Of a DNA stretch of 64,000 nucleotides, positions 10,901 through 19,154 are shown in pieces. This DNA is from Sorex araneus (taxonomy: Eukaryota; Chordata; Mammalia; Eulipotyphla; Soricidae). Each line of letters begins with the position of its first letter. The stretch's first letter is position 1. The translations under genes and the position numbers were made by a program. Where the stretch lies: positions 217,746,000 to 217,809,999 of the forward strand of contig NC_073304.1 of assembly GCF_027595985.1 (NCBI RefSeq). Direction: 5' to 3'. The notes beneath the pieces are model-generated. The model was given only the letters and a program-made list of their open reading frames with translations, had not been told where the DNA came from and searched no databases.

Positions 10901-13325
10901 TTGTGACCCAAAAAGCAAAAAATAACAGTAATACTGTAGCACTGTAGTCCCATTCTTCATCGATTTGCACCAGTAACATCTCCATTGTGAGACTTGTTAC
11001 TGTTTTTGGCATATCAAACATGCCAGCCACTGGTAGATCGCCAGGCTTCCCAAGATAATAAAAATAAATAAATAAATAAACCCAGTGCTCAAGGACTGGA
11101 GTGATAATACCATGGGTAGGGTACTTGTATGCGGCCAACCTGGGTTTAATCCCTGACATTCCATATGGTCTACCACCAGGAGTAATTCCTGAGTGCAGAG
11201 CCAGAAGTAAGCTCTGAGTATTGCTGGGTATTGTCCCAAAACCAAAACCACGCCCCCCCCAAAAACACCCCAAATTAAAACAATTAACAAAAACAAAAAC
11301 ATAAACTCATGCAAGCAAGACATGGAGCTGTTAGTTTATTCTTTTTTCCCCTTTTTGGGTTACACCTGGCAATGGACAGGGGTTATTCCTGGCTCACACA
11401 CTCACGGTGACCATATGGGATGCTGGGAATCGAACCCGGGTCGGCTGCGTGCAAGGCAAACGCCCCACCCGCTGTGCTATCACTCCAGCCCCGCGTTTGT
11501 TTATTCTTGAGCCACATCTCCAGCTGCCTTGGCAATTTTTGATCACAGTACTGACTTGAAAAAAAACAATGTGAATTTGACTTCCTAGGCTCCAATCGAC
11601 TGCCTCACCTTTGCCTGCTATTGTTTTAAATGAAAGGAGCTCCAAATTTGCTAGAAATGAGCCTTTACAGGAAGGATCTGACTAGTTGATCTTCATGTGC
11701 TAGAACTTACCTAGAATCTCATCAAAGATTTTGTACAAGCCAGGAACAAAAGTGACTTCCCTGTAGTTGATGCCAACGTCTTCATCGTAAACCCACATTT
11801 GCTAGAAATAAGGCAAAGAAACACATTAATTTCTTTTTCTTCTTTTTTGCCTTTTTGGGTCACACCCAGCAATGCACAGGGGTTACTCCTGGCTCATGCA
11901 CTCAGGAATTACTCCTGGCAGTGCTCAGGGGACCATATGAGATGCTGGGAATCGAACCCGGGGGTAGCCGCATGCAAGGCAAACGCCCTACCCGCTGTGC
12001 TATCCATCCAGCCCAAAACACATTACTTTCCAGCAGCATTTATCCTATTGTTCTGATCACTTCCAGACAAGCCAGAAACAGAGGGGCGTCCCTGTAGCGG
12101 ATGTCTATGCCTTCTTCATAAAGCCACATTCACTAGAAACAGCAAAGAAAACTATTCCATCTACCCTGCAGGGATTCTGTTTTATTATTACATGATCACT
12201 GTATGGAAGCTATTTCACGGGCACCCTAGCTTAGGTCCGTTCTCATGAAGCCACGCACAAAGCAGAGAGAAAACGAAAACAGGAAAAAGCACACAGGGGC
12301 ACTCGGTGGTCTCAACCCAAATTAAGTGCAGTTCCCCAGCGGGGCTTTTACCTGGGTCACTAGCTCCACGGAGCCAATGTATGTGTCTGGCCGGAGCAAA
12401 ATGTGCTCCAGTTGTGTTTTCTTTTGATATATTCTTTCAATGGACAATCTTTTCTTGGCATCGTCATTTTTCTTGGTCTTGCTGATCTGCATATTTTCAT
12501 CCACGGGCTAGCAAGTTTTTAAATAAAAAGCAAAGGTGAGATTTTTTTTTTTTTAATAGCAGAGGTTCAAGCAGAAACTAGAAACACTACTCCACCCCCT
12601 TAAAGATCCGCAGAGGCCACTGTCCTGCACCCTGCAGGGGCTGACCTGCAGGCACCAGACCGCAGCGCCCCCCCTCCCCCACCCCTCCGGGTTCGGAAAC
12701 CGGCGGGTCCCCTGGGAGCGGGCGGGGTGGGGGTGGGGGGCGCCCACTTCTCCGGCTCCGCAAGGCACCACGCCGCCTCAGTCCCGCGCACACACTCGAT
12801 TCTAGCGGTTTGAGGGGGCTGAGGGGACCCACCCCTCGGCGGCATTAACGTTTTTGAGCCCCGAAAGGGGACAGACAGACAGACACCCAGCGCCCGCCGC
12901 CCGTCAAGAACCCCGTGCAGGCGCGGTCCCCTCCAAGGTCAGCGCCCTCCAAGTCTCCCTGGCCACTCGGAGGGCCCCCACCTCACCGCGCCCCCCCCCC
13001 CACACACACACCCCGAGAAGCTGACCCCATCGCCGCCACCCACCACAGGGCGATTCTAGAAATAAGAAACGAACCGCGGCTCCCCGCCCCCCTCACCGGA
13101 AGTCACTTTAGTCCCCCCCAGACTTCAACATCGGTGCCCTCAGCAGGGGTCCCTCCCTCTCCTCACGGGAAACGAGGCCCCGCGCCGCCGCGGCCGCGCA
13201 CCACAGTTGCTGGCTCCCCCGCCTCCTCTCTCTCAGCCTCAGCCCCAGAAGCGACCGGCCGCGCTGAGGGTCCCACAGCCCCTGGTCCCTTTCGCGAGCC
13301 GTACCTGCAGGGGTGACACCTCCAT
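2883..13325 (-). CDS. TOP2A: DNA topoisomerase II alpha, N-terminal 401 codons (coding exons 1-10)
   Basis: TOP2A is the nuclear ATP-dependent enzyme that passes one DNA duplex through a double-strand break in another during replication and chromosome segregation. Joining the ten exons gives 1203 bases with no stop and consistent splice phases. The translation is nearly identical to mammalian TOP2A and falls in register with human numbering. ATP-binding residues are all present: Asn91, Asn120, Ser148-Ser149-Asn150, the GRNGYGAK loop at 161-168 and Gln376-Thr377-Lys378 of the transducer QTK loop. The start ATG sits in a strong Kozak context (GTCACCATGG). The gene is cut by the window edge: the following exon, which should begin AIGCGIVES, is not seen between 1 and 2882, so intron 10 runs off the end. 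TOP2B is excluded because the N-terminus MEVSPLQ is specific to TOP2A. Confidence 0.97.
3122..3223 (-). CDS. TOP2A: TOP2A coding exon 9
   Basis: It encodes 34 residues, 322-355, from GGRHVDYIADQIV to AVKAHQ. The acceptor is TTCTCTTTAG and the donor GTATTG. Confidence 0.95.
3441..3800. repeat. Degenerate repeat tract in TOP2A intron 8
   Basis: It starts like a SINE head (GGGGATGGCTCAGTGACAG) and continues with repeated short phrases about AAGCACCACAACC and AGCATCACTAAG. It is too diverged to assign. Confidence 0.4.
3818..3869. repeat. (AC)26 microsatellite
   Basis: An uninterrupted dinucleotide run in TOP2A intron 8. Confidence 0.98.
3914..4070. repeat. Intronic duplicate A, just 3' of TOP2A exon 8
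   Basis: About 155 bases match 5644-5799 at roughly 85-90 percent by eye, including shared CACACTGCAGGGAGTGACC and GAAACATATGTGGGAAAC. It lies within about 70 bases of the exon 8 donor. Confidence 0.85.
4137..4310 (-). CDS. TOP2A: TOP2A coding exon 8
   Basis: It encodes residues 264-321, IKGFRSYVDM to NSIATSK, the start of the transducer domain. It ends exactly at Lys321. As I recall, vertebrate TOP2A splice forms with an insert have been described at this junction. Confidence 0.95.
4393..4552 (+). repeat. Old SINE head followed by a C-rich tract
   Basis: GGGGCTAGAGGCTGAGGAGC to TTCAATTCCCAGGC looks like a diverged SINE head. It runs into C-rich simple sequence (CCCCGCCCCGCCCCACCC) at 4491-4552. 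Confidence 0.5.
4671..4852 (+). mobile_element. Sor SINE, intact
   Basis: A near-consensus copy. ATTCAGTGTT before it and TTTCAGTGTT after it mark the target duplication. Confidence 0.9.
4906..5073 (+). mobile_element. SINE of a divergent subfamily
   Basis: The head is GATAGCTCAATGGGCTGAGC and the B box GGTTCAATCCCTGG, but the body differs from the main family. The target duplication AAAGGGCACAAAA flanks it. Confidence 0.8.
5090..5250 (+). mobile_element. Degenerate SINE
   Basis: GTCTGCCTTGCATTTATGAG and TTCTGATCCCTAGCAC recall the tRNA-like head. The remainder is unclear. Confidence 0.45.
5288..5460 (+). mobile_element. Sor SINE with small internal deletion
   Basis: The CATATGGTCC segment is lost after CAGCATCC. 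AGAAAGGCACT on both sides is the target duplication. Confidence 0.88.
5477..5645 (+). mobile_element. Sor SINE
   Basis: It follows the previous copy almost directly and abuts intronic duplicate B. Confidence 0.85.
5644..5799. repeat. Intronic duplicate B, just 3' of TOP2A exon 7
   Basis: This is the partner of 3914-4070 in the same orientation, about 28 bases past the exon 7 donor. A Sor SINE abuts its left edge at 5477-5645. Confidence 0.85.
5828..6040 (-). CDS. TOP2A: TOP2A coding exon 7
   Basis: It encodes residues 193-263, from TWMNNMGKAG to FLNGNKLP. I end it after CCA with the donor GTAGGT, because that joins in phase to exon 8. The alternative GTACTT four bases downstream would shift the frame. 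Confidence 0.94.
6244..6341 (-). CDS. TOP2A: TOP2A coding exon 6
   Basis: It encodes residues 160-192, beginning with the glycine-rich ATP loop GGRNGYGAK and ending REYKKMFKQ. The acceptor is TTTGCCTAG and the donor GTAAGT. Confidence 0.96.
6401..6790 (-). repeat. Cluster of degenerate antisense SINE fragments
   Basis: Three diverged fragments (about 6401-6540, 6597-6680 and 6700-6788) each show the sequence GGATCAAACC or a relative, then TACCACTGA, the complement of a SINE head. Confidence 0.5.
6858..7620 (+). repeat. Cluster of sense SINE copies in TOP2A intron 5
   Basis: Copies at about 6858-7022, 7056-7212, 7225-7345 and 7361-7540, with a fragment at 7566-7620, all in the same orientation and increasingly diverged. 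Only the first two keep a full head and body. Confidence 0.65.
7652..7797 (-). CDS. TOP2A: TOP2A coding exon 5
   Basis: It encodes residues 111-159. Asn120 in the WNNGKG motif and the Ser-Ser-Asn ATP contacts at 148-150 are visible. The acceptor is TTTTCTTAG and the donor GTAAAG. Confidence 0.96.
7857..7906. repeat. (AT)n microsatellite
   Basis: About 25 TA units directly join the following SINE, which suggests expansion at its former A-rich tail. Confidence 0.97.
7907..8070 (-). mobile_element. Sor SINE, intact
   Basis: An antisense near-consensus copy ending CTATCACTCCAGCCC. It lies in TOP2A intron 4, upstream of exon 5 in the gene's direction. Confidence 0.9.
8281..8445 (+). mobile_element. 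Diverged SINE
   Basis: The phrases CATTCCATATGGTCCCC and GTGATTCCTGAGTGCAGC are recognisable. The head is worn. Confidence 0.65.
8608..8882 (-). mobile_element. Two antisense SINEs
   Basis: A worn fragment at 8608-8700 with a (TAC)n run, then a better copy at 8721-8882 ending GTGCTATTGCTCCGGCC. Confidence 0.7.
9140..10020. repeat. SINE cluster in TOP2A intron 4
   Basis: A sense copy at 9140-9295, antisense copies at 9325-9489, 9508-9628 and 9640-9838, and a sense copy at 9880-10020. All are diverged by eye by 15 percent or more from the intact copies, so these are old insertions. Confidence 0.65.
10021..10516. other. TOP2A intron 4 sequence, no repeat recognised
   Basis: AT-rich unique-looking DNA next to exon 4. 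I see no exon or RNA gene. Confidence 0.5.
10517..10580 (-). CDS. TOP2A: TOP2A coding exon 4
   Basis: It encodes residues 90-110, VNAADNKQRDPKMS to VTID, including the ATP and magnesium ligand Asn91 of the GHKL N-box. The acceptor is TTTCTTTCAG and the donor GTAAGT. Confidence 0.96.
10740..10925 (+). mobile_element. Sor SINE with head insertion
   Basis: About 15 extra bases split the tRNA-like head. The body is near consensus. Confidence 0.75.
10926..11072 (-). mobile_element. Second SINE family, antisense fragment
   Basis: It shows the complement of the alternate body (CATCGATTTGCACCAGTAAC, TTACTGTTTTTGGCATATC) and then an (AAAT)n run. Confidence 0.75.
11092..11250 (+). mobile_element. Sor SINE, moderately diverged
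   Basis: The head is worn (GATAATACCATGGGTAGG). The body AGTAATTCCTGAGTGCAGAG is intact. Confidence 0.7.
11346..11493 (-). mobile_element. Sor SINE
   Basis: An antisense copy with a deletion in the body (ACTCACGGTGACCATATGG). The head region is near consensus. Confidence 0.85.
11711..11801 (-). CDS. TOP2A: TOP2A coding exon 3
   Basis: It encodes QMWVYDEDVGINYREV through IFDEIL, residues 60-89, and leaves one base for residue 90. A SINE ends only about 27 bases upstream of its acceptor, and a decayed copy of this exon lies further upstream at about 12055-12150. Confidence 0.96.
11828..12014 (-). mobile_element. Sor SINE next to TOP2A exon 3
   Basis: Near-consensus. ACACATTA on both sides (11819 region and 12017 region) suggests the target duplication. 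It separates exon 3 from the exon-3 relic. Confidence 0.88.
12055..12150 (-). pseudogene. Decayed duplicate of TOP2A exon 3
   Basis: Reversed, this stretch reads an acceptor-like TTTCTAG, then TGA ATG TGG, then codons giving MWLYEEGIDIRYRD. Real exon 3 gives MWVYDEDVGINYRE. Similarity extends into the flanking intron (ACTAGAAACAGCAAAG against GCTAGAAATAAGGCAAAG). It cannot code in place of exon 3. The first codon is TGA instead of CAA, a one-base gap follows, and no donor corresponds to GTAAGT. Confidence 0.75.
12352..12507 (-). CDS. TOP2A: TOP2A coding exon 2
   Basis: It encodes residues 8-59, from PVDENMQISK to GSVELVTQ, at the entry of the ATPase domain. The acceptor is CTTGCTAG and the donor GTAAAA. 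Both junctions are phase 0. Confidence 0.96.
13305..13325 (-). CDS. TOP2A: TOP2A coding exon 1
   Basis: It encodes only MEVSPLQ, residues 1-7, and ends in phase 0 at the donor GTACGG. The start codon is at 13325-13323, preceded by GTCACC. The 5' untranslated region extends from about 13326 to roughly 13440. Confidence 0.95.
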
Positions 13326-13479
13326 GGTGACGGGGCGTGAAGGGGCGCGAGAACCCTGCAAGCGACTACACCGGCGGGACCCACGAGACGGATCACGGAA
13401 CAAGCCGCTTCTCCGCAGACTCGTCGGTTAGGCGAGCGACTAAGGTTCTATTTGGACCTTCGTCTAGCCCGCCCAAAAT

Positions 13480-13685
13480 CTCTAAGCCAATCCCGGACTC
13501 GTGCTCATCGGCTCCGCCCCGCAGAGCCAATCACAACTGGCGTCTCATAGCCACTGAAAGAGCGCCGTTTCGATGAGCCTGTTCGAGTCAACCAATTAGG
13601 TAGGGGAGGCGGGACTAGAAAGTTTTCAAAAAGGCACCACTGGCAGCCCTGGGGGAGAGATAGACAAGGAGTCTGGCCAATGACG
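13480..13685 (-). promoter_or_regulatory. TOP2A: TOP2A proximal promoter with inverted CCAAT boxes
   Basis: Reading + strand, CCAAT occurs at 13487, 13527, 13592 and 13677, which are inverted CCAAT boxes (ATTGG) in the gene's orientation. GC boxes lie at 13512-13521 and 13603-13612. No TATA box is seen. This matches the known mammalian TOP2A promoter, where NF-Y on inverted CCAAT boxes and Sp factors give cell-cycle control. The transcription start is inferred near 13440. Confidence 0.8.
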
Positions 13686-13900
13686 GGCGCCGGCTCGTTC
13701 CATCTCGCGCAGTTACCCTGGGGAGGCGCGCTGAGGTAGCGGGAGGGGTGGGGGGGGGTTCTGAGGGGCCTCCTGGAGGAGAAAGATAGACTCTGAGGAG
13801 CGGTTAACTTAGGTCGGGGCGCCGAAACCGGAAAACCGTCCAGTGTCCTGAAGTGTTTCGAGTGGGAGTCACGGGGTCGGGGGAAATCCTAGCTGCATTT

Positions 13901-14898
13901 TCCTGAGGGAACAGCGAACTGGCGTCTGAGGCAACCGATCCCCCTCACAACGCCCCTCACACAACCCCCCCGCACCCCCCCCCCGAGAATTTGTTCGCGA
14001 AGAAACGTGCTACTGTCTTGGTTTCGCCCGGGCAGGGAACTCCCGCCCTGTCCCTTGTCGAGAGGCGACGCGCCGGATCGGGTCCGCCTCAGAGAGTAAC
14101 TGGGAGACGCGGCCCCGAGCCCAGGCTGGTTTTCGGGGCCCGCCTGGCTTCTCGCTCCCCACGGCCTGGTCCTCGCCGTGCCCCACAGTCGCCACCGGCC
14201 CCTACGGCTCTGATCCTGCGCCCCCAGGGGCTGGGTGGGTGTCTCTAGTTTCATTCCTGCCTTCAGGCCAGTCCTCAGTGTGAAAAGCGACCCCAAATGT
14301 TGCCCAAAGAAGATGCTAGAACAAATCCAAGAACTCTGCCATTTGACAATTTCACGTGTCCCATTTGACAATTTCACGTATCCAGGGGATAATGATAGCG
14401 GTCATTATCCCCTGCCCCCGCGGGTCACCCCGGCTCAGCCCTAGAGAGGACGATTTGGGGGGCTTTTGCTTCCTCTGCTGGGAAGCGGGGGTGGGGGGGT
14501 GGGGGGAGGGGAATGAAGGAGGTGGTAAGGGCTGTGCCAGTTTCAGCAAAGAAGCTCCCGCACCCGCTGCCTGGCACTTGGAGCTGTTAGAAATCCCCAT
14601 AAAAGGAAAAAAGGGAAAGAAATCGTGATGCATACACCACCGGGCTCGGCTGGCAGGACAATTTGTGGACTTGCAATTTTTTTTATTTTAATTTGATTTT
14701 TTTTTTCCACTTTGTGTAAACAGCGTGGTTTACAAAGTTGTTCATGAAGATTTGTTACAGGCATTCACTATTCCAACACCAATTCTACCACTACTGTCAC
14801 CTTTCCTGCACCACTGTCCCCGTTTTTCCAGCCACCCTTCAAGCCTGCCCCTGTAGCAGGACCATAATAATTTATTTCATATTGCTTGTTATCTACGA
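13901..14898. other. SINE-free intergenic stretch upstream of TOP2A
   Basis: It holds a tandem 22-base pair of repeats (14339-14382), a 13-bp hairpin (14383-14414) and a G-rich run (14487-14511). I see no gene. Confidence 0.6.
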
Positions 14899-15135
14899 TT
14901 GGAGCACAGCGGGTAGGGCGTTTGCCTTGCACGCCGGCGACCCGGGTTCAATTCCTACGTCCCTCTCAGAGAGCCCATCAAGCTACCGAGAGTATCCCAC
15001 CGTAACAGCAGAGTCTGGCAAGCTACCCGTGGTGTATTCTATATGCCAAAAACAGTAACAAGTCTCACAATGGAGACGTTACTGGTTCCCGCTAGAGCAA
15101 ATCGATGAACAATGGGAGGACAGTGCTATAGTGCT
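14899..15135 (+). mobile_element. Second SINE family, nearly full length
   Basis: The tRNA-like head is that of the Sor SINE (GGGTAGGGCGTTTGCCTTGC, GGGTTCAATTCC). The body switches after it to CAAGCTACCGAGAGTATCCC, AAAACAGTAACAAGTC and ATCGATGAACAATGGGAGGA. Confidence 0.8.
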
Positions 15136-15148
15136 TGTTATGTGTACT

Positions 15149-15315
15149 CATTTTTTTATTATTAGGTTTTTGGGCCATATCAGGATGTGTTCAGGTTCTA
15201 TGCTCAGGGATCACTGCTGGCAGGGCTCAAGAGACCGCATGCAGTGCCAGGGATTCAACCTGGATTGGCCATATTCAAGGCAAACCCCACCCTCTGTACT
15301 GTCTCTCCCACCCCA
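15149..15315 (-). mobile_element. Diverged SINE
   Basis: The antisense phrases CTCAGGGATCACTGCTGGCA and GATTCAACCTGGATTGGCC are recognisable. Confidence 0.7.
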
Positions 15316-15907
15316 GATGCCACAGGGATTAACTAGCAGTTCTGACCCCATTTTCCAGGACCAGCTTTAAATCATATTAGTTTATGGGTTGGGTCTTAGT
15401 TTCAAAGACCCAGACGTAGAAGTGCAGAGTCAAAAGGACTGTAGAATCAGAAATTTCCCTGAGCCTATTTCCCTCTTGAAGGCACAGAGAGGTGAGTACA
15501 GAGAGAAGTAACTCAGTAATAGAGCATGTGCTTTGCATATGTGGATTTGATCTCCCATCCACAAAAAAAGTACAGAGGGCAAATAATATGCATAAAGGAA
15601 GCACCTAGGATAATCTTCCGTCCCTCTAGCATAGAAAGATCTTACTGGGGGGAGGTGGGACTCAAGGTGGAAGCTTCTTTTCAGATGAGCTATTTCTTCT
15701 GAACCCCCGCCCCCCAATCTTTCCCCCAACCTACAGCAGTCCGAGGCTTGGGGACAGCAAAGGACAGCAAAGGGGTGGCAGGATAGCAAAATAGTCTGGC
15801 TGAACCTGAGCAGCACTAATATGAGAAAATCCTCAATCCTTGCTCATCCCCCAAACAAGAACAACAAAACCAAAATTTTCTCCTTCTGGGAGTCTTCTCA
15901 GATGGCT
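15316..15907. other. Intergenic DNA with one SINE head remnant
   Basis: A short sense SINE head is seen at about 15500-15560. The rest shows nothing I can name. Confidence 0.5.
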
Positions 15908-16541
15908 TTTTTGGGGGGGTGGTGTGGGGGATGAGGCGTGGGAACCAGAGGATTTGGGCCAAGTCAGCAGTGCTCAGGATTTACCTCTGGGTCTGTGCTC
16001 AGGAGTCACTCCTGGCACTGCTCCCAAGCACATTTGTAGTACTGGGGATCAAACCAGGCCTGTGAGTACAGGCTTTACTCCCTGTACTATCTCTTGGCAC
16101 CCCTCAAGTTGTTTGGAGGGTATTTGCAAGTGCAAATGAGTTTCTTTGATAAGTTTTCTTTTCTCCTCCTCCTCCTCCTCCTTTTCCATTTTTAAAAAAA
16201 TTTGGTTTTGTTTTGTTTTCAGGCCTTATTTGTCAGTGCTGGGGTGAGGGCTACTCAGGGCTCTATGCTGAGTAGGATAGGACCTGGGCTTCCTGCATGC
16301 AAAGCGTTGTACTCCAGCCCTTTGAACTCTGGCCTGGACATGCTTTATTTTAATTTTTTTAAAGTTTGGTTTCTTTTGGGGGGCTCATACCTAGCAATGA
16401 GCTAGGTCTGTTCCAGGCTCTGCTCAGGAGTGGCCACTTGTGGTTCTTGGGAAACCATTTATGGTGCTGATGATTTGAACTGTGGTTGATCACTTGCAAG
16501 ACAAGGGGACCTAATCTCCTGTACTATCTCTCTTGGCCCCC
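15908..16541 (-). repeat. Three diverged antisense SINEs
   Basis: Copies at about 15908-16103, 16203-16322 and 16371-16541, identified by CAGGAGTCACTCCTGGCACT and related phrases. Confidence 0.6.
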
Positions 16542-16613
16542 AAGTATTATTAAAATTCTCAAAATGTAAAAACTTAATTTAACTAAATAAAATTAAAAAA
16601 ATTTTCCTCAGTG

Positions 16614-16783
16614 GGGGCTGGAACGAGCACAGCGGGTAGGGCGTTTGCCTTGCATGTGGCCGACCCAGGTTTGATCCCCAGCATCCCATATAGTCCCCTG
16701 AGCACCGCTAGGGGTAATTCCTGAGTGCAGAGCCAGGACTAACCCCTGTGCACCGCTGGGTGTGACCCAAAAAACAAACAAAT
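16614..16783 (+). mobile_element. Sor SINE, intact
   Basis: Near-consensus. AAATTTTCCTCAGT before and AAATTTCCCTCAGT after it mark the target duplication. Confidence 0.9.
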
Positions 16784-16890
16784 TTCCCTCAGTAATTGTG
16801 GGTTGTGATAACTTCCTTTTTTGTTCTTTTTACCAGTGTGTGACTTTCTTGGTGTTCCTTTTCATCCATGCCCTACTCCTGTGGTGGAAA

Positions 16891-17071
16891 TTCTTTTTTT
16901 TTTTTTTCCTTTTTGGGTCACACCTGGCAATGCACAGAGGTTACTCCTGACTCTGCTCTCAGGAATCACCCCTGGCAGTGCTCAGGGGACCATATGGGAT
17001 GCTGGGAATCGAACCCGGGTCGGCCGCGTGCAAGGCAAACGCCCTACCCGCTGTGCTATCACTCCAGCCCC
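16891..17071 (-). mobile_element. Sor SINE, intact
   Basis: A very close match to consensus. GAAATTCTT before and after it is the target duplication, so this is a young insertion. Confidence 0.93.
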
Positions 17072-17177
17072 TTTGGTAGAAATTCTTACCAAGAGCCACC
17101 AAAGAAATCAAGCAGCATACTCTGAGAAGTGAGAGAGTTTAATTACTCCAAAGACTGGGCCCTGAACAAAGGTGAGA

Positions 17178-17352
17178 GCTGGGGCTGGAGCAATAGCACA
17201 GTGGGTAGGGCATTTGCCTTGCATGTGTCCGACCTGGTTCGATTCCCAGCATCCCATATGGTCCCCTGAGCACCGCCAGGAGTAATTCCTGAGAACATGA
17301 GCCAGGAATAACCCCTGTGCATTGCTGGGTGTGACCCCCCCCCAAAAAAAAG
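17178..17352 (+). mobile_element. Sor SINE, intact
   Basis: GTGAGAGCT occurs before and after the element as the target duplication. Confidence 0.92.
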
Positions 17353-17801
17353 TGAGAGCTGCTTTAGAGACTAATAGGATATGGGGTATTTGCAGCATCT
17401 GGCAAAACAGTGCAGAAGAGGAAATTTTCAAACATGTTATTCTGCAAAACAGGGTCTAGACCCCCTCAAGGACACGAGCACATTTGGCGTACATCCCAGG
17501 TTACCACGGTTACAAAGTGAGACTGTGACCATCTCAAGGACATCCTTGAATGCTTTCTATGGTTATGCCGTGTTGCCCAGATTCAGCTGCCCGTTGGCAG
17601 CTCCTGCTCCCTGGTGTTAGCCTGCTGGAAGTGAGCCTGTTTGAAATGTGGGCAGGGGTCCACTTTCCTCATTAATTCCTTCTGTCCCCTGTTCTTTTCC
17701 CCTTGTGAAGGCAGATGTTACCGATCTAAATACGTTTGTGTGAGAATAGATATTTTATAACTGGAGATAGATTCTTAATACTTGGGGGAACTTAGAAGTC
17801 T
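17353..17801. other. Intergenic DNA, no repeat recognised
   Basis: Mixed-composition sequence without a recognisable gene. Confidence 0.5.
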
Positions 17802-17975
17802 AACTGGAGCAATAGCACAGCAGGTAGGGCTTTTGCCTTGCATGCGGCCGGCCGACCCAGGTTCAATTCCCAGCATCCCATATGGTTCCCTGAGCACCGC
17901 CAGGAGTAATTCCTGAGCGCAGAGCCAGGAGTAACCCCTGTGCATTGCCAGGTATGACCCAAAAAGCAAAAATTA
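17802..17975 (+). mobile_element. Sor SINE
   Basis: It carries a small duplication in the head (GCGGCCGGCCGACC). Confidence 0.9.
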
Positions 17976-18304
17976 AAATTAAAATAACCTAAAACATAAA
18001 TAAATGAACCCACTGGAGAGGACTCTGCAGAAAAATTTATCTTTGGACCAAACCAAGGTGTGCAGTATGTCATAGTGCAAAGTCTAGCCTGTACTCCTGC
18101 CTCTTGTGGTCTTGGGTGGTTAAAGTCCCTGTTCTTCCCAGGTCTTCGTTTCTCCACTATAAACTGAAGTCTGGGAAACGCAGTTAGCCGATTGGCTTGT
18201 AAAATTACCTCCCAGCATCTAAGATGGTGGTGAACAGATGGAAAGGACGGGCCTGGGAGCTCAGGCCCAGGTTCTCCATCCCAGTCAAGCTCCACCTTCA
18301 TCTT

Positions 18305-18737
18305 TTTTGTTTTGTCTTGGGGCCATACCTGGCAGTGCTCAAGGCTTTATCCTGGCTCTGTACTTAGATATTACTCTTGGCAGTGCTCAGGGGGCCATGT
18401 GCAGTGCCAGGAATCAAAACCGGTCTTTTGCAAAACAAGTTCCCTCCCCAAATTCCCTCCCCACTATACTATCTCTGGCTCCTCCACCTTCATGTTTTGA
18501 GGTCCTATGAAAGATGCCAGCTCTCTGCAAGATTTCTTTTGAAAATGGGGATCCACTACTTGTATTTGTTGTTGTTTTTGGCTATACCTAGCAATGCTCA
18601 GGGCTTACTCCTAGCCCTGTGCTCAGGGATCACTCCTGGTGGTGCTTGGTGGACCATATGGCATACTGGTGATCAAACCTGGGTCAGTCGTATGCAAGGC
18701 AAGCATCCTACCAGCTATGCTATCTCTCCAACCCCAC
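18305..18737 (-). repeat. Two antisense SINEs
   Basis: A diverged copy at 18305-18486 and a better one at 18567-18737 (CTCAGGGATCACTCCTGGTG). Confidence 0.75.
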
Positions 18738-19154
18738 TACTGACATTATTTAAAAAAAAACAAACAAACCAAAATATTGTTCATGGATTGATTTAAATCA
18801 GGGGTGATAGCTCAAAGGGGTATATTGCAAGCCTTGCATGTGTGAGGCTCCAGAACAACATGGACCCAGGTATCCCCAAGTGTGGTGCTGGTGGCTCCCA
18901 ATACTGCAGTCTGAGAAGCAGCAACAGAACTAGGTGCTAGCAAAGAGCCATCAGGCCAGTGCCATTGGACCAAGTATTGTGTGAAGTTCCCAGAATAGCT
19001 AAGGGGCCCCACTCCCCTAATCAGGGAAGACCATGCACATCTTTGTTTTCCCCTTTTCTGTCAGTGCCTGGGCAGACTTGGACGGAGCTCAAACCCTCTG
19101 GAGAGGCAGATAGTGGTTTTTGATTCTTTCTTCACACCCCTCTCTCCCACAGCT

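Larger units (their letters stand above)
12560..13900. promoter_or_regulatory. CpG-rich island over TOP2A exon 1
   Basis: A GC-rich, CpG-rich and SINE-free stretch spans the TOP2A start, in sharp contrast to the AT-rich, SINE-filled introns. The many overlapping open frames on both strands here are a by-product of high GC content. Confidence 0.75.

Noticed and set aside
13620-13635. Cell-cycle CHR-like element TTTGAA on the minus strand near the TOP2A promoter
   Set aside because: It lies upstream of three CCAAT boxes, not downstream near the start site as in known cell-cycle promoters, so chance is more likely.
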